A DNA stretch of 64,000 nt, from assembly GCA_016712885.1 (NCBI GenBank), contig JADJQF010000004.1, positions 1-64,000 on the forward strand, in the 5' to 3' direction. This document shows positions 55,164-64,000 of this stretch, one piece after another; position 1 is the first letter of the stretch; every line of letters begins with the position of its first letter. The DNA is from Candidatus Flexicrinis proximus (GTDB taxonomy: Bacteria > Chloroflexota > Anaerolineae > Aggregatilineales > Phototrophicaceae). Both the position numbers and the translations under genes were made by a program. Below the pieces are notes generated by a model that saw only the letters and a program-made list of their open reading frames with translations, was not told where the DNA came from and made no database searches.

Positions 55164-55237
55164 CCGCCAACTAACGTGAAGTTGAGCAGAGACGGCATGG
55201 GAAACCGCGCCGTTTTTGATTTCAGGCATGAGTGGTT

Positions 55238-56251
55238 TCAGCCGGCGGCTTTGAGGACGCGCAGGGCGCGCAGAGTCACCCACTTGTTTGGCCGAGCCTT
55301 TGGCCCGAAGTTGACCCAGGTCTTGCCGGTATAGCCGTATTCCAGCGGCCAGCGGTTGCGCGCGCCGCGCTTCTGGCGGACGACTTCCAGCGCCCCGGCC
55401 AGCCGCGGATCGCTGCCGCAGCCGAGGGCGACCAGGGCTTCGACGTTCTGGAGCAGATCGGTGACATAAAACACCGGAAAACCGAACTTCCACCAGTTGG
55501 AACTGGGGTGGTCGGCGTAACCGGCCGGGTAGCCGGCAAGCGCCGGGTCGGTGCTGAACAGGAAGTCGATTCCCTGCCGGATGGCGCGCTGAATCAGAGG
55601 CGTGACGCGCTCTTCCGGCCATTTGCCGAAGGCCTGCATGACTTTGACGGCGCCCCAGGCACAGGGGAGCTTATTGTTGGCGCCACAAGCGAAACCCGGC
55701 CCGCACTTCCCGGCATAATAGCGCGGGGCGGCGTTGCGGTCGGTGATCGGCGCGACGCCTTCGCCGGTGACGCTGCGGGCCATCCATTCCATGGCGCGCT
55801 CCAAGCGGGGATCGTCACAGCCGAGGTCCAGCAGGGACGCGAGCAGATTGCCCTGCAGGCAGTCGGCGGTGCCGGAGGGGGCGGTGGATGCCGTGAACTG
55901 GCCGCCCGGCATAAGCGCGTGATCGAGCAGATAGGCGCAGGCGCGCCCAATGCGCTCGTCGTGCGAGACCGATGCGCCAAGCTGGGCGAGCAGGATGACC
56001 GACCAGACCGTCCCCTGATACTTGGGGCCGTAGCCGGAACCGGGTTGAACCCAGAACCCCTGGTCCTCCATGTGGGCCAGCACGGCAGCGATCGGGCCGG
56101 CGGTATGGGCCTGCGCGCGGGCGGCGGCGAGCTCCGGGTCGTCCGGCTGGCGGTCGAGCAGGTCGCGCAAGGCGAGATAACGCACGCCCGGATCGCTCTC
56201 TTCCAATAGCCAATCGAGGACGTTGTCGGCAAACAGGTCGTGTGAAGTCAT
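55238..56251 (-). CDS. Alpha/alpha-toroid (terpene cyclase/prenyltransferase fold) protein
   Basis: A 337-residue soluble protein made of repeated helical hairpins with Gly/Trp/Pro-rich turns (DLLDRQPDDPEL, LLDLGCDDPRLERAMEWMAR, LVALGCGSDPRLAGALEVVR). QF and GYGPKYQGTVWSVILLAQLG are recurrent features of the six-hairpin toroid. CGPGFACGANNKLPCAWGAVK is a conserved Cys-rich loop of this subgroup. Members are sometimes annotated as nitrogen-fixation or squalene-cyclase-like, without proof. No DxDD or DxDTT motif is seen, so cyclase activity is doubtful. Confidence 0.75.
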   Translation of the reverse strand: MTSHDLFADNVLDWLLEESDPGVRYLALRDLLDRQPDDPELAAARAQAHTAGPIAAVLAHMEDQGFWVQPGSGYGPKYQGTVWSVILLAQLGASVSHDERIGRACAYLLDHALMPGGQFTASTAPSGTADCLQGNLLASLLDLGCDDPRLERAMEWMARSVTGEGVAPITDRNAAPRYYAGKCGPGFACGANNKLPCAWGAVKVMQAFGKWPEERVTPLIQRAIRQGIDFLFSTDPALAGYPAGYADHPSSNWWKFGFPVFYVTDLLQNVEALVALGCGSDPRLAGALEVVRQKRGARNRWPLEYGYTGKTWVNFGPKARPNKWVTLRALRVLKAAG

Positions 56252-56316
56252 GGCAACGACTCCTAAAGCATAACTGCACCACTCTCAGTATACGCCCGGT
56301 CGTATGCGTTTAGGGT

Positions 56317-56428
56317 GTGGAGGCAGCGCCTCCACACCTCCGCGAGGGACTTGCGCCCCTCGACCCCTCATCTGCGATTTTGCGGCGCTTACGCCACGAA
56401 ATCGCTGTGCGAGGAGGAGCGCAAATGC
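56317..56428 (+). repeat. Three-hairpin repeat, copy R14
   Basis: Hairpin 1 GTGGAGGCAGCGCCTCCAC, hairpin 2 GCGAGGGACTTGCGCCCCTC, hairpin 3 GCGATTTTGCGGCGC/GCGCCACGAAATCGC-like. Confidence 0.85.
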
Positions 56429-56448
56429 CGCCACCGGGCAGGGGATAG

Positions 56449-56478
56449 AAAAAGGGCGCCCTGGAGAGGAGCGCCCTT
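56449..56478 (-). terminator. Rho-independent terminator of the VIT-VWA gene
   Basis: Read leftward: GGGCGCTCCTCTCCAGGGCG, closing CCC, then TTTTT. It lies about 45 bases past the stop. Confidence 0.7.
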
Positions 56479-56522
56479 CTTGTGATGAGGCTGATTGCCG
56501 GCAGCCGCGGGCCGGTGCTGCC

Positions 56523-58749
56523 TTACTCGGTGAGGGTGACGATCACTTCGTAGGCGGTGCCGTCGAGGACGACGATGACCTTTTCGCCGACCGCGAAGAA
56601 CTCGCCGAGTTCAGGGTGCGCGTCGAGCAGGTCGAAGTAGGCATCGCTCAGGAACTCGACCTTTTCGGTGGTCATGGTATCCGGCGTGAAGGTGGTATCG
56701 GTCCAGACGTCGCCGATGAGCAGGAAGGTTTTGCCGCCGATAGTCTGGATCGGGTTGACGACCGGCTCGTTGTAAAACTGCCCGTCACTCTCGTTCTCAC
56801 CGGGGGCGTCGAAACCGCCGCCCATGTCGCCGCCGGCTGCCAGGGTCGGAGAAGGAGCGGGCGCGGCGCTCTGGGCCATCGCATCGAGGGCGGCCGAGCG
56901 GTCGACCGCGCCGCTGCCGGTGACTTCGTCGCGCATGGCGCCAAAGTTGGCTTCGGCCTCTTCGAGGGCGCGGGTGCGGCCCTGCTGGCTGAGGATGTCG
57001 TCTTCTTCGATCAGGAAGCTGGTGTAGGGGGTGATGATGCCGTAGCGGACGCTCAGGCTGACCACGCTCTCGACCAGTTCGGACGATTCGCCGTTGATCT
57101 GGATGGTGCTGAGCAGATCGGAGATGCGGCGCTGCGCCCACAAGCGGGCGATGAATTCCTCGCCGCCGGCGGTGTCGCGGAACGACAGATCGGGGTAGAC
57201 GAATTCGGTCTCAACGCCGCGCACGGTGCCGCTGAGGGAGACGGTCGTGTCGTCGCCCTCACGGTAGCGGCCGACCAGCGCGATCTGCTCGCCGGCGAAG
57301 AGGTCGGACAGCAGTTGCGGGTACTGGAGTTCGGTGCGCACGCCGCCGAAGTCGAGGGCGATGCTGCTGAGGACCGGCGCGCTGATCTTGTTGTAGAGGC
57401 TGGCCATCGATTCGTCGATGCGCTGCGACGGGCGGACGTAGGTGCCGGTCCCGTTGAAGTCACGCACGACAGTATCGAGCAGGAGCGTGTTGACATCGTC
57501 GCCGACGCCGAAGCTGAAGACACGGGCGTTCGGCTTGGCCGCGGCGCCGGCATTGGCGAGGATCGCTGTCGACTTCGGTCACGCCTTCGGTCGGCACGCC
57601 GTCGGTCATAAACAGGATGGTGGCGGGACGTTCTTCGACCATATCGAGCGCAGCGAGCAGGCCGGCGTTGATGTCGGTGCCGCCTTCGGCGAACAGGCTG
57701 TCAACCCAGCCGGCGGCGTCTTCGGCATTGCTGGCGGGCTGCAAATCGGTCGCGTAGACGCGGTAGCCGGTGCTGAAGACGACGACGTTAAAGCGGTCTT
57801 CCGGGTTGAGGTTTTCGAGCACGTAGCGGGCGGCCTGCTGGGCCTGCACCCACTTTTCGCCCTGCATCGAGCCGGACTGGTCGATCACCAGCACGACATC
57901 CTTGGGCGTGATCTGGCTTTCGTCGACGCGCAGGGGAGGCTGGACGAGCAGCAGGAAGAAGCCGTCGGCGCTGGCGCTCTCTTTGTAGGTGAGCAGGCTG
58001 ACGCTGATCGAGTCGGACGAGACGCCGTAGTAGAGCGTGAAGTCGTTATCGGCGATGGCGTTGGTCTGTTCAAAGCCGGCGCGGAACGAGGTGTCACTGG
58101 CGCGGCTGATGGCGATCTGGTGCGACGGCGAATAGACCGTGCCGATCGGGGTATTTCCGCTCACTTCGACCGACAGCGAGAGCTGTTCGACCAGGCGGGT
58201 GGTGGTCAGCGGATAGATGTACTGCACGAGGCCGTTATCGACCGGCAGAAGCTGCGAATAGTCGATCTGGATGCGGCGCGATTCGCCCGGCGGGATCGGG
58301 AACACGTTGGCCTGAATGGCCTGCGTGCCGACGTATTCGAGCAAGGCGGGGTCGCGGTACTGGCGCACGATCTCGTTATAGATGCTGCGCGCCTCGGTGG
58401 CCGAGAGGATCTTGGCGTCGAAGGCTTCGCCGTTGATGATCATGGTCAGGCGGTCGACGGCGGCGTTGGCCGGCAGCGGGAAGACGAAGGTGCCTTCGGC
58501 CAGCCCTTCGCCGGTGTTGGTGAACTGCAGGTCGATGCTGGTGGTGGCGAGCTGGTCCTCGATGGTGGCATGGACGCGGTGGAAGTCGACGGTCAGCCAT
58601 TCAGGATCGGTCCAGACGCCGGGAACCCAGCGGACGGGCGGGAGCGGATCGATGGGCGGGACGGCCTGGGCCTGGGCCAGACTGCCGGTGAGCAGCAGCA
58701 TGACGGCGGACAGGACGACAAAAAGGATGGAAAACGATTGGCGCTTCAT
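56523..58749 (-). pseudogene. Secreted VIT-VWA protein with one frameshift
   Basis: The start is ATG 58,749 (signal peptide MKRQSFSILFVVLSAVMLLL). The VIT domain spans residues about 45-190 (VHATIEDQLATTSIDLQFTN; EARSIYNEIVRQYRDPALLE). The VWA domain has a MIDAS motif (DVVLVIDQSGSMQGEKW), the Thr site (GGTDINAGLL) and FMTDGVPTEGVTEVD. The frame breaks near 57,567 and continues as AILANAGAAAKPNARVFSFG... to the end at 56,523, with a C-terminal Ala/Pro-rich segment and an ADQ-type tail. Repaired length is about 740 aa. VIT-VWA proteins are surface adhesion-type proteins that bind metal. The break may be an assembly error. Confidence 0.8.
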
Positions 58750-58849
58750 GGGTCAGACCCCTTCAACTTATTTGGTTCTGATGGGTAGACGCCGATTTCG
58801 CGCGGTTTGTTCCAAGCGGGGTCATGATTCAAGAGTGACGGACGTTTTC

Positions 58850-58975
58850 TTTGGGGTTCCACCCCAAGCCCCGGCAGGAGGCGCGGCCTCCTGCACCTCT
58901 CACAGCGAACTGAACAGGCGAGCCTGTTCAATTCGCAGATGCGGCAGCCTTAAACCGCGTTGGTGTGGAGGCACT
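58850..58975 (+). repeat. Three-hairpin repeat, variant copy R15
   Basis: Hairpin 1 TTGGGGTTCCACCCCAA, hairpin 2 GCAGGAGGCGCGGCCTCCTG, hairpin 3 GCGAACTGAACAGGC/GCCTGTTCAATTCGC. A fragment of a second hairpin 1 (GTGGAGGCACTGGCGCCG) follows at about 58,964. Confidence 0.8.
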
Positions 58976-58994
58976 GGCGCCGCAAACAATACGC

Positions 58995-60736
58995 CTAGTT
59001 CGACGCCGCTGTCATGGCACGGGCGACGGCCAGCACATCGGCCTTGCAGGCGGGAATCATCGCGTTGGGCGGCAGCGCTTCGACTTCGGCGATGAAAGTA
59101 GGAAGGGGGGTGACGATAATCTCTACCTCGTCGGTATCCGTTGCGCCGTCGTTGTCCGTGACCGTCAGCATGATCGTATGCAGACCGTTCGAAAGCAGGA
59201 TTTGCGGACTCGCAACGGTTGCATGCTGAACGACATTTCCATTTACAACTTCCGTCCAGACGTACGAAGTAATCATACCGTCATTATCCCGACTTCCAGA
59301 GCCTGCCACAGTAACGGTTTCCGTGCCATCTCCATTAAGATCGGTTATGACCTGATTCGCGCTTGCGCTAGCAACCGGCGGTTGCAGTCCAGGCGGAACT
59401 TGTGGTGAAACGAGGTAGGCGTCGCCAGTTGGTAATTCAGGTGCTGATTCTATTGCGTCGTTTGACGTATCATAAATGTAAAACGCGTCACATTGAGTTG
59501 GACTGTGAGTTTCTTGACATGCTGATGGCGATTCAACAAAAGCAAGTTGCGTATTGCTTAACCATTCCAAGTTGCACGTCAACGATGACGTCTCAGCATC
59601 TAAGGTTGTTTCGTTAATCGACACATCGTACACAATGATGTGCCCTATCGATGTTCGTGCGGCATCAGCACCATTAATCGCGATATATTTGCCATTCGGG
59701 GAAACGGCGACCGAGTCTATAGTCCGTACGTCTGATCCAAAGCCTTGCTGATAGATTACGGAATATGTGCCTTCGCTGCCCCTAATGATGCTCCACTGTG
59801 ATCTGACGCCGCTAGCCGGCACTTTCGTGTACGTGACAACATACACGTCATCATCGAAAGTGTTTAAGAACAGCGCTCGTGGTTCAGTTGGCGTTACGCT
59901 CGGATAGAGGGCGGCTAGGTCAACTTCAAGATCAATATCGCCGTTTGACCCTACCGAATACAATTGCGCGATACTACTAACGTCACTGAGTTCATATACC
60001 TCGAAATAGAATCTGTCGTGTATTGGCGACCAAATGAATCTGCTGATGCCTAAGAACTTGTCCATAGACTCGGCTAGAGTCTCAAAACTCGGAGAAGTAA
60101 TTACCTGCGTTGTAGAAGTTGTCAAATGATATAGATACAAATCGCTGTACGTCATACAGTCGGTAACGCAGGCTGCATCACCGATGAACGCTATGTCATT
60201 TGAATTTGGCATCCAAGCGAAATGAATAGGTACTCCAGAGAATATTTGGCTGAGATGGCTTGTCGTTAAGTCATAAGCGTAATTCAATTTATCAGAAGGC
60301 CGGTCATAAGCGCGATTTTCTTGCTGTTCAAGGACCACGTTGGAAACACGCTTGGGTCGATCTGGGACAACTGAACTTCTTTGACACTATCATCGTCAAA
60401 TCTGTAAACAAATAGAGATGTGCGATTTGTTGACGTCGCTACTATTGCTAGGAGCTTATGGTTAGGAGAGAACTTAATACTCTCAGATCGAGCGATGTTC
60501 CACGATGTTGGGTACTGGTTATTGATTGTAAAGTTTGGCAACACCGCCCATGATGAGATAATGCCATCGGAATCGATTCGCCAGATCTCTAAGCCATTAG
60601 TTGAAGGGGTTGTAAAAATACCTGTTGTATCCGCAGCATAATACGGTTCTTGTGAGTTTAGGGGCATCACAACAAACGAAGAGAATCCTATAAAAACAAG
60701 TATGACAGCGAAAGAGCGCAGAGTAATGTTTCTCAA
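58995..60736 (-). pseudogene. Secreted beta-propeller/PKD protein with one frameshift
   Basis: The start is ATG 60,736 (MRNITLRSFAVILVFIGFSS, signal peptide). The frame breaks near 60,300 (IALMTG) and resumes at SDKLNYAYDLTTSHLSQIFS. Blades of a TolB/WD40-like propeller follow (HFAWMPNSNDIAFIGDAACV; DSVAVSPNGKYIAINGADAA). A PKD domain comes next (ANQVITDLNGDGTETVTVAG ... TIMLTVTDNDGATDTDEVEI) and then a short tail (FIAEVEALPPNAMIPACKAD). That tail is shared with the protein at 62,885. The composition is more AT-rich than most neighbours. Confidence 0.75.
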
Positions 60737-61055
60737 TTTTCAGACCCTGTTTCTAGTTCCACGGCGGATTGAGGCAAGTGCGGTTCAATCCTATCCTTCG
60801 TCAGAGCCTTTCGGACACATAGGGCAAAAAACGAATAGACACTTTGGTGCATAAACTTCCGCGACGGGCGATGTGACAAGGGGGGGGGGGGGGGGAGGGG
60901 CGCGGGCGGGCGGCCCACCGCCGAAGAGCGCTTGTCACAGCGTCCGTTAACCGGTAACTTTATCCGTGAAAGTGTCGATTTCTTCTTCGCCCTTAGTGCG
61001 CAAAGGGCTTGGACGATAGACACTGCATTGGAGTTAAAATCAAAGGCGCAGCCAA
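60737..61055. other. Intergenic region with G-run and a mobile-element-like segment
   Basis: About 320 bases with no gene. Positions 60,794-60,845 resemble 583-625 (TTTCGGACACATAGGGCAAA). Positions 60,880-60,895 are a run of 16 G, then A and GGGG, a likely assembly or slippage spot. Confidence 0.55.
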
Positions 61056-61937
61056 ATGGATATCGCAACGCTACGAAAATGGCTCGCTGAACGCGACTCA
61101 ATCAGTGTTTTAGAGACCGTGGACGTTTTCACAGGCGTGAGGACGGTTCTTCAGGAGTTTGATTTTGTCATTGAGGCGCCAAACTGGACGCGTGATGGCC
61201 GTTATCTGGTGTACAACGCTCAAGGGCGGTTGTTCAGGTATGAATTGGCGACCGCTGCCGTTAACGAAATCGACACCGGTTTTGCCTGTGACTGCAACAA
61301 TGACCATGTCCTGTCACCGGATAACACCCAGCTTGCCATCAGTCATTTTACCAACGAAGATGCCACCTCACGGATTTATATCGTCCCGTTTGCAGGGGGC
61401 GAACCGGTACTCGTGACGGAAAAAGGACCCAGCTACCTGCATGGATGGTCGCCCGACGGTCAATCGCTCTCTTATTGTGCCGAGCGGAGTGGTCAGTACG
61501 ACATTTATAGCATTTCAGTAGAGGGGCAGGCGGAGACACAACTGACCAACACGCCCGGCCTGGACGACGGCCCCGAGTACTCGCCCGATGGGCAGTATAT
61601 CTGGTTTAACTCGACCCGCAGCGGGCTGATGCAGATCTGGCGCATGAAAGCCGATGGCTCTGAGCAGACCCATGTCCTCAGGGAGGATGCCAACTGCTGG
61701 TTCCCTCATGTCTCTCCGGATGGCAAATGGGTGGTGTATATCGCGTATGGCAAGGATGATGTGTCCCCGGCTGACCATCCGGCGAACAAAAACGTGGAAC
61801 TTCGCCTGATTCCTGCTGAGGGCGGCAACTCAAAGACGATTGTGAAGCTGTTTGGGGGCCAGGGAACCATGAATGTGAATTCGTGGTCTCCGGATAATCG
61901 CACGATTGCCTTCGTTTCGTATCGACTTAAGCCATAA
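61056..61937 (+). CDS. TolB-like beta-propeller protein (cytoplasmic)
   Basis: A 293-residue product without a signal peptide. Five or six WD40/TolB blades are visible: VIEAPNWTRDGRYLVYNAQG; HVLSPDNTQLAISHFTN; YLHGWSPDGQSLSYCAERSG; PEYSPDGQYIWFNSTRSGLM; FPHVSPDGKWVVYIAYGKDD; NSWSPDNRTIAFVSY. The first about 15 residues (MDIATLRKWLAERDSIS) look foreign to the fold, so the natural start may be slightly downstream. Such proteins are commonly annotated as TolB-like translocation or transporter proteins; the function is not known. It is followed by the metallo-hydrolase gene in the same direction (about 73 bases). Confidence 0.8.
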   Translation: MDIATLRKWLAERDSISVLETVDVFTGVRTVLQEFDFVIEAPNWTRDGRYLVYNAQGRLFRYELATAAVNEIDTGFACDCNNDHVLSPDNTQLAISHFTNEDATSRIYIVPFAGGEPVLVTEKGPSYLHGWSPDGQSLSYCAERSGQYDIYSISVEGQAETQLTNTPGLDDGPEYSPDGQYIWFNSTRSGLMQIWRMKADGSEQTHVLREDANCWFPHVSPDGKWVVYIAYGKDDVSPADHPANKNVELRLIPAEGGNSKTIVKLFGGQGTMNVNSWSPDNRTIAFVSYRLKP

Positions 61938-62010
61938 GCAGCCTTGCGCGGAACGAGCGCGACCCGGATCTGACGCCGGGATTGGCCAGTTCTTTTATCA
62001 GGAAATGACG

Positions 62011-62715
62011 ATGAGCCAGAATGCTCCGCAGCGTTTATATCTGATGCAGGTTGGGTCCATGCCGGAATACCAGATTCCGATTGTGTGCTATCTGGTGCAA
62101 ACGGGCGACGGCAAGAATATTCTGATTGACAGTGGTCTGCCGGAGACTATGCCCGAAGAAGGATCGGACTTCGAGAATGGGCAGGACGTTATCGAGCAGT
62201 TGGCGAGCATTGGCTTAAAACCGGACGACATTGATACCGTCATTTCGACGCATTATGACCTTGACCATGCCGGAAGACACGCGGCATTCACGAAGGCGCA
62301 GTATGTAGTTCAGCGTGTGCATCATCTGGATGCGGCGAGCAACCCGCGTTTTGCTGCCACTCGACCCCAATGGGATCAGCCCATGGAGCGCATCCGGCAG
62401 GTGGACGGGGACACGGAACTGCTGCCGGGGCTGGAGCTGATTGAGACGAGCGGGCATGTACCGGGGCATCAATCGGTGCTGGTGCGGCTGCCCCAAACGG
62501 GCGCGGTTCTGCTGCCGATTGACGCTGTACCCTTCGGCGCGGGCTTTACCCGTGACGAGCAGGACGACGGCAGCAACCCGGACGCCGAAGCGATCCGCGC
62601 CAGCACGATTAAACTGCTTGATCTGGTCGAACGGGAGCACATCGGGCTGGTGATTTTCGGTCATGACATGGAGCAGTGGGAAAGGCTGAAAAAGGCGCCA
62701 GCGTTTTATGAGTAA
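62011..62715 (+). CDS. Metallo-beta-lactamase fold hydrolase, AHL-lactonase-like
   Basis: The start is ATG 62,011 (MSQNAPQRLYLMQVGSMPEY), with AGGA about 8 bases upstream; the frame is open from 61,906. About 234 aa. The zinc-binding motif HYDLDHAG (H-x-D-x-DH) is in STHYDLDHAGRHAAF. Further ligands are GHVPGHQSVLVRLP (His), LLPIDAVPFG (Asp) and LVIFGHDMEQW (His). VCYLVQTGDGKNILIDSGLP is the usual first strand. The AiiA/AttM group opens the lactone ring of N-acyl-homoserine lactones; other MBL hydrolases share the motifs, so the substrate is open. It is encoded just after the propeller gene. Confidence 0.85.
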   Translation: MSQNAPQRLYLMQVGSMPEYQIPIVCYLVQTGDGKNILIDSGLPETMPEEGSDFENGQDVIEQLASIGLKPDDIDTVISTHYDLDHAGRHAAFTKAQYVVQRVHHLDAASNPRFAATRPQWDQPMERIRQVDGDTELLPGLELIETSGHVPGHQSVLVRLPQTGAVLLPIDAVPFGAGFTRDEQDDGSNPDAEAIRASTIKLLDLVEREHIGLVIFGHDMEQWERLKKAPAFYE

Positions 62716-62884
62716 AGCAGCGTTTCAAGTAAAAGGATAAAGAGAAAGCGCACAGGATAGTATCGTGTCCCTATAGCCCCCGATTTATATGGGCAGACGT
62801 GACGTTGTGAAGCGTCTCGTGGCGGCGGGAGCGGTTGTGGTGACACGGCCGATTTCGGGCGGTTTGTTCCACGATGGATTGCCG

Positions 62885-64000
62885 CTATTTTGGCTCGGCT
62901 GTCATAGCCCGCGCCACGGCCAGCACATCCGCTTTGCAGGCGGGGATCATGGCGTCGGGTGGCAGCGCTTCGACTTCGGCGATGAAAGCGGGCATGGCGT
63001 CCGGGTCGATTTTCGCCGCCAGCGCGTCGGCGGAACGCGGCTCCATCGCGCAGCGGCCCAGCACACCGCGCAGGGCTTCTTCGGTCGCCAGCGGGACGGC
63101 CATCAGCACGTAGCCACCGGCAAGGACTTCGATGCCGGGCGAGAGGGGACGGCCTTCGGTGCGGAGTTCGCCGTCCGGCGCGGCATTGCCGAAGGCGACG
63201 CGCCCGCCGAACGGGCTGACCGCCATCAGCCAGCGGCCGCCCTCACGCGGCAGCACAAGCTCGTTCACCAGCTCGCCGGTTTGGGCGTTCCAGATAAGTG
63301 CACCGCCGTCGAACGCATCTGCTATCAGGTAGTCGCCGGGCAGCCAATTCACGCTGGAGAGGTCCCGGTCAGGTGGATTGTCGATTGTATATAGCACTTC
63401 ACCTGACGTAATGTCGTACAGCTCGATGTCGTTTTCTTCGGGCGGCGGATTCACGACCGTAAAGGCACGGAAAATCGCTGCTAACGTCCGGTTGTCGCTC
63501 TTCAATCCTATATCGGGACGAAACCCAGAGAAGTTCAAGGTATGTACAAAACCATCCTCAGACTCCTGCGCGATGCTGAGAAAGCGCGTGTCGGAAATAA
63601 TCATTGTCGTTCCGTCATCGCTCCAAATCACGTTATAGGGTGCGCCGCTCGGCAGGTTAGTGAGAAGTTCGAAGGTATCGCCGATGACGCGCCAAATATA
63701 GATTTGTCTTTCGCCGTCGGCCCCAAGTGGAGCACCGACAAGATATTCGCCAGTAGGACTCCAGGACACCAGCGGAATATCATCATGGATGACTAATGGC
63801 GACAATTCGGCAATCAGCTTGATTCCTGATAACTCCGTCGCATCCCAAATCCGAACAATCCCGTCTAGCAGACTTACGGTAGCGAGGCGATCTCCCGCAG
63901 GATTCCACGCAAGATGTGTGAAACCATGTGCGCTTGAGTCATTAACCGTCTCAAATTCAGTATCGGTTATGCCCGTAACAGCGCTTATCAGGCGGATACG
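62885..64000 (-). CDS. WD40-like beta-propeller protein, N-terminus beyond window
   Basis: The frame is open to the right edge (372 codons). The first in-window start-like TTG at 63,805 is probably internal, since blades continue upstream of it (HLAWNPAGDRLATVSLLDGI then VRIWDATELSG). Other blades: LVSWSPTGEYLVGAPLGADG, YNVIWSDDGTTMIISDTRFL, ALIWNAQTGELVNELVLP. The C-terminal tail (AFIAEVEALPPDAMIPACKA, DVLAVARAMTAE) matches the end of the PKD protein at 58,995. It is probably an envelope or secreted protein; the signal peptide would be outside the window. Confidence 0.8.
   Translation of the reverse strand, partial: RIRLISAVTGITDTEFETVNDSSAHGFTHLAWNPAGDRLATVSLLDGIVRIWDATELSGIKLIAELSPLVIHDDIPLVSWSPTGEYLVGAPLGADGERQIYIWRVIGDTFELLTNLPSGAPYNVIWSDDGTTMIISDTRFLSIAQESEDGFVHTLNFSGFRPDIGLKSDNRTLAAIFRAFTVVNPPPEENDIELYDITSGEVLYTIDNPPDRDLSSVNWLPGDYLIADAFDGGALIWNAQTGELVNELVLPREGGRWLMAVSPFGGRVAFGNAAPDGELRTEGRPLSPGIEVLAGGYVLMAVPLATEEALRGVLGRCAMEPRSADALAAKIDPDAMPAFIAEVEALPPDAMIPACKADVLAVARAMTAEPK

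Overview
Organism. The window looks like a member of the Chloroflexota (Anaerolineae or a related class). The basis is high GC, many secreted proteins with Pro/Thr linkers (PTPTP-type), a CdaA-CdaR pair, a THUMP-like methyltransferase, several beta-propeller/TPR lipoprotein-like genes, and an ECF sigma factor beside a Thr/Pro-rich single-pass partner. This is inferred from gene style, not from a marker-gene tree.

Left part (1 to about 17,956): a genomic island. It ends in a large serine recombinase whose reading frame runs into a tRNA-Asn gene. It carries a VirB6/TrbL-like polytopic protein with four co-oriented membrane or secreted proteins (a conjugation-type module that continues off the left edge), LuxR-type regulators, a ribbon-helix-helix protein, a secreted TPR protein, and debris (IS3-like and IS256-like transposase ends, an RHS fragment, a decayed wHTH-NB-ARC-TPR regulator). 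A palindrome-bearing upstream cassette is duplicated in front of two genes, and part of it occurs a third time. The dispersed repeat common in the rest of the window is absent here.

Central part (18 to 44 kb): mostly chromosomal housekeeping genes. OsmC, a sulfotransferase, a 2-TM protein of unknown function and a THUMP-like methyltransferase come first. Then follow cdaA-cdaR (c-di-AMP synthesis and its regulator), a large TPR protein, a carbamoyltransferase (argF-like), a GT-C/YfhO-like membrane protein, a beta-propeller gene, an operon of zinc-finger membrane protein-recN-patB/malY-nfi, and nadK.

Right part (44 to 64 kb): an envelope/secretome region. Its core is two secreted proteins made of DUF5666-like repeats, a LysM domain and long poly-Asp tracts. 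Each is preceded by the same ECF-type promoter. Next come an ECF sigma factor and a membrane-anchored partner that also carries the LysM and poly-Asp tail. Further on are a DUF4139 protein, a META-domain protein, an SH3b-like protein, an alpha/alpha-toroid protein, a VIT-VWA protein, beta-propeller proteins and an AHL-lactonase-like metallo-hydrolase.

Repeats. About 15 copies of a three-hairpin intergenic repeat lie between 23.9 and 59 kb, all in the same orientation, with compensatory changes in the third stem. Several genes are split by single-base frameshifts, some in homopolymers. Assembly error is as likely as true decay for those, so they are given as one locus each.
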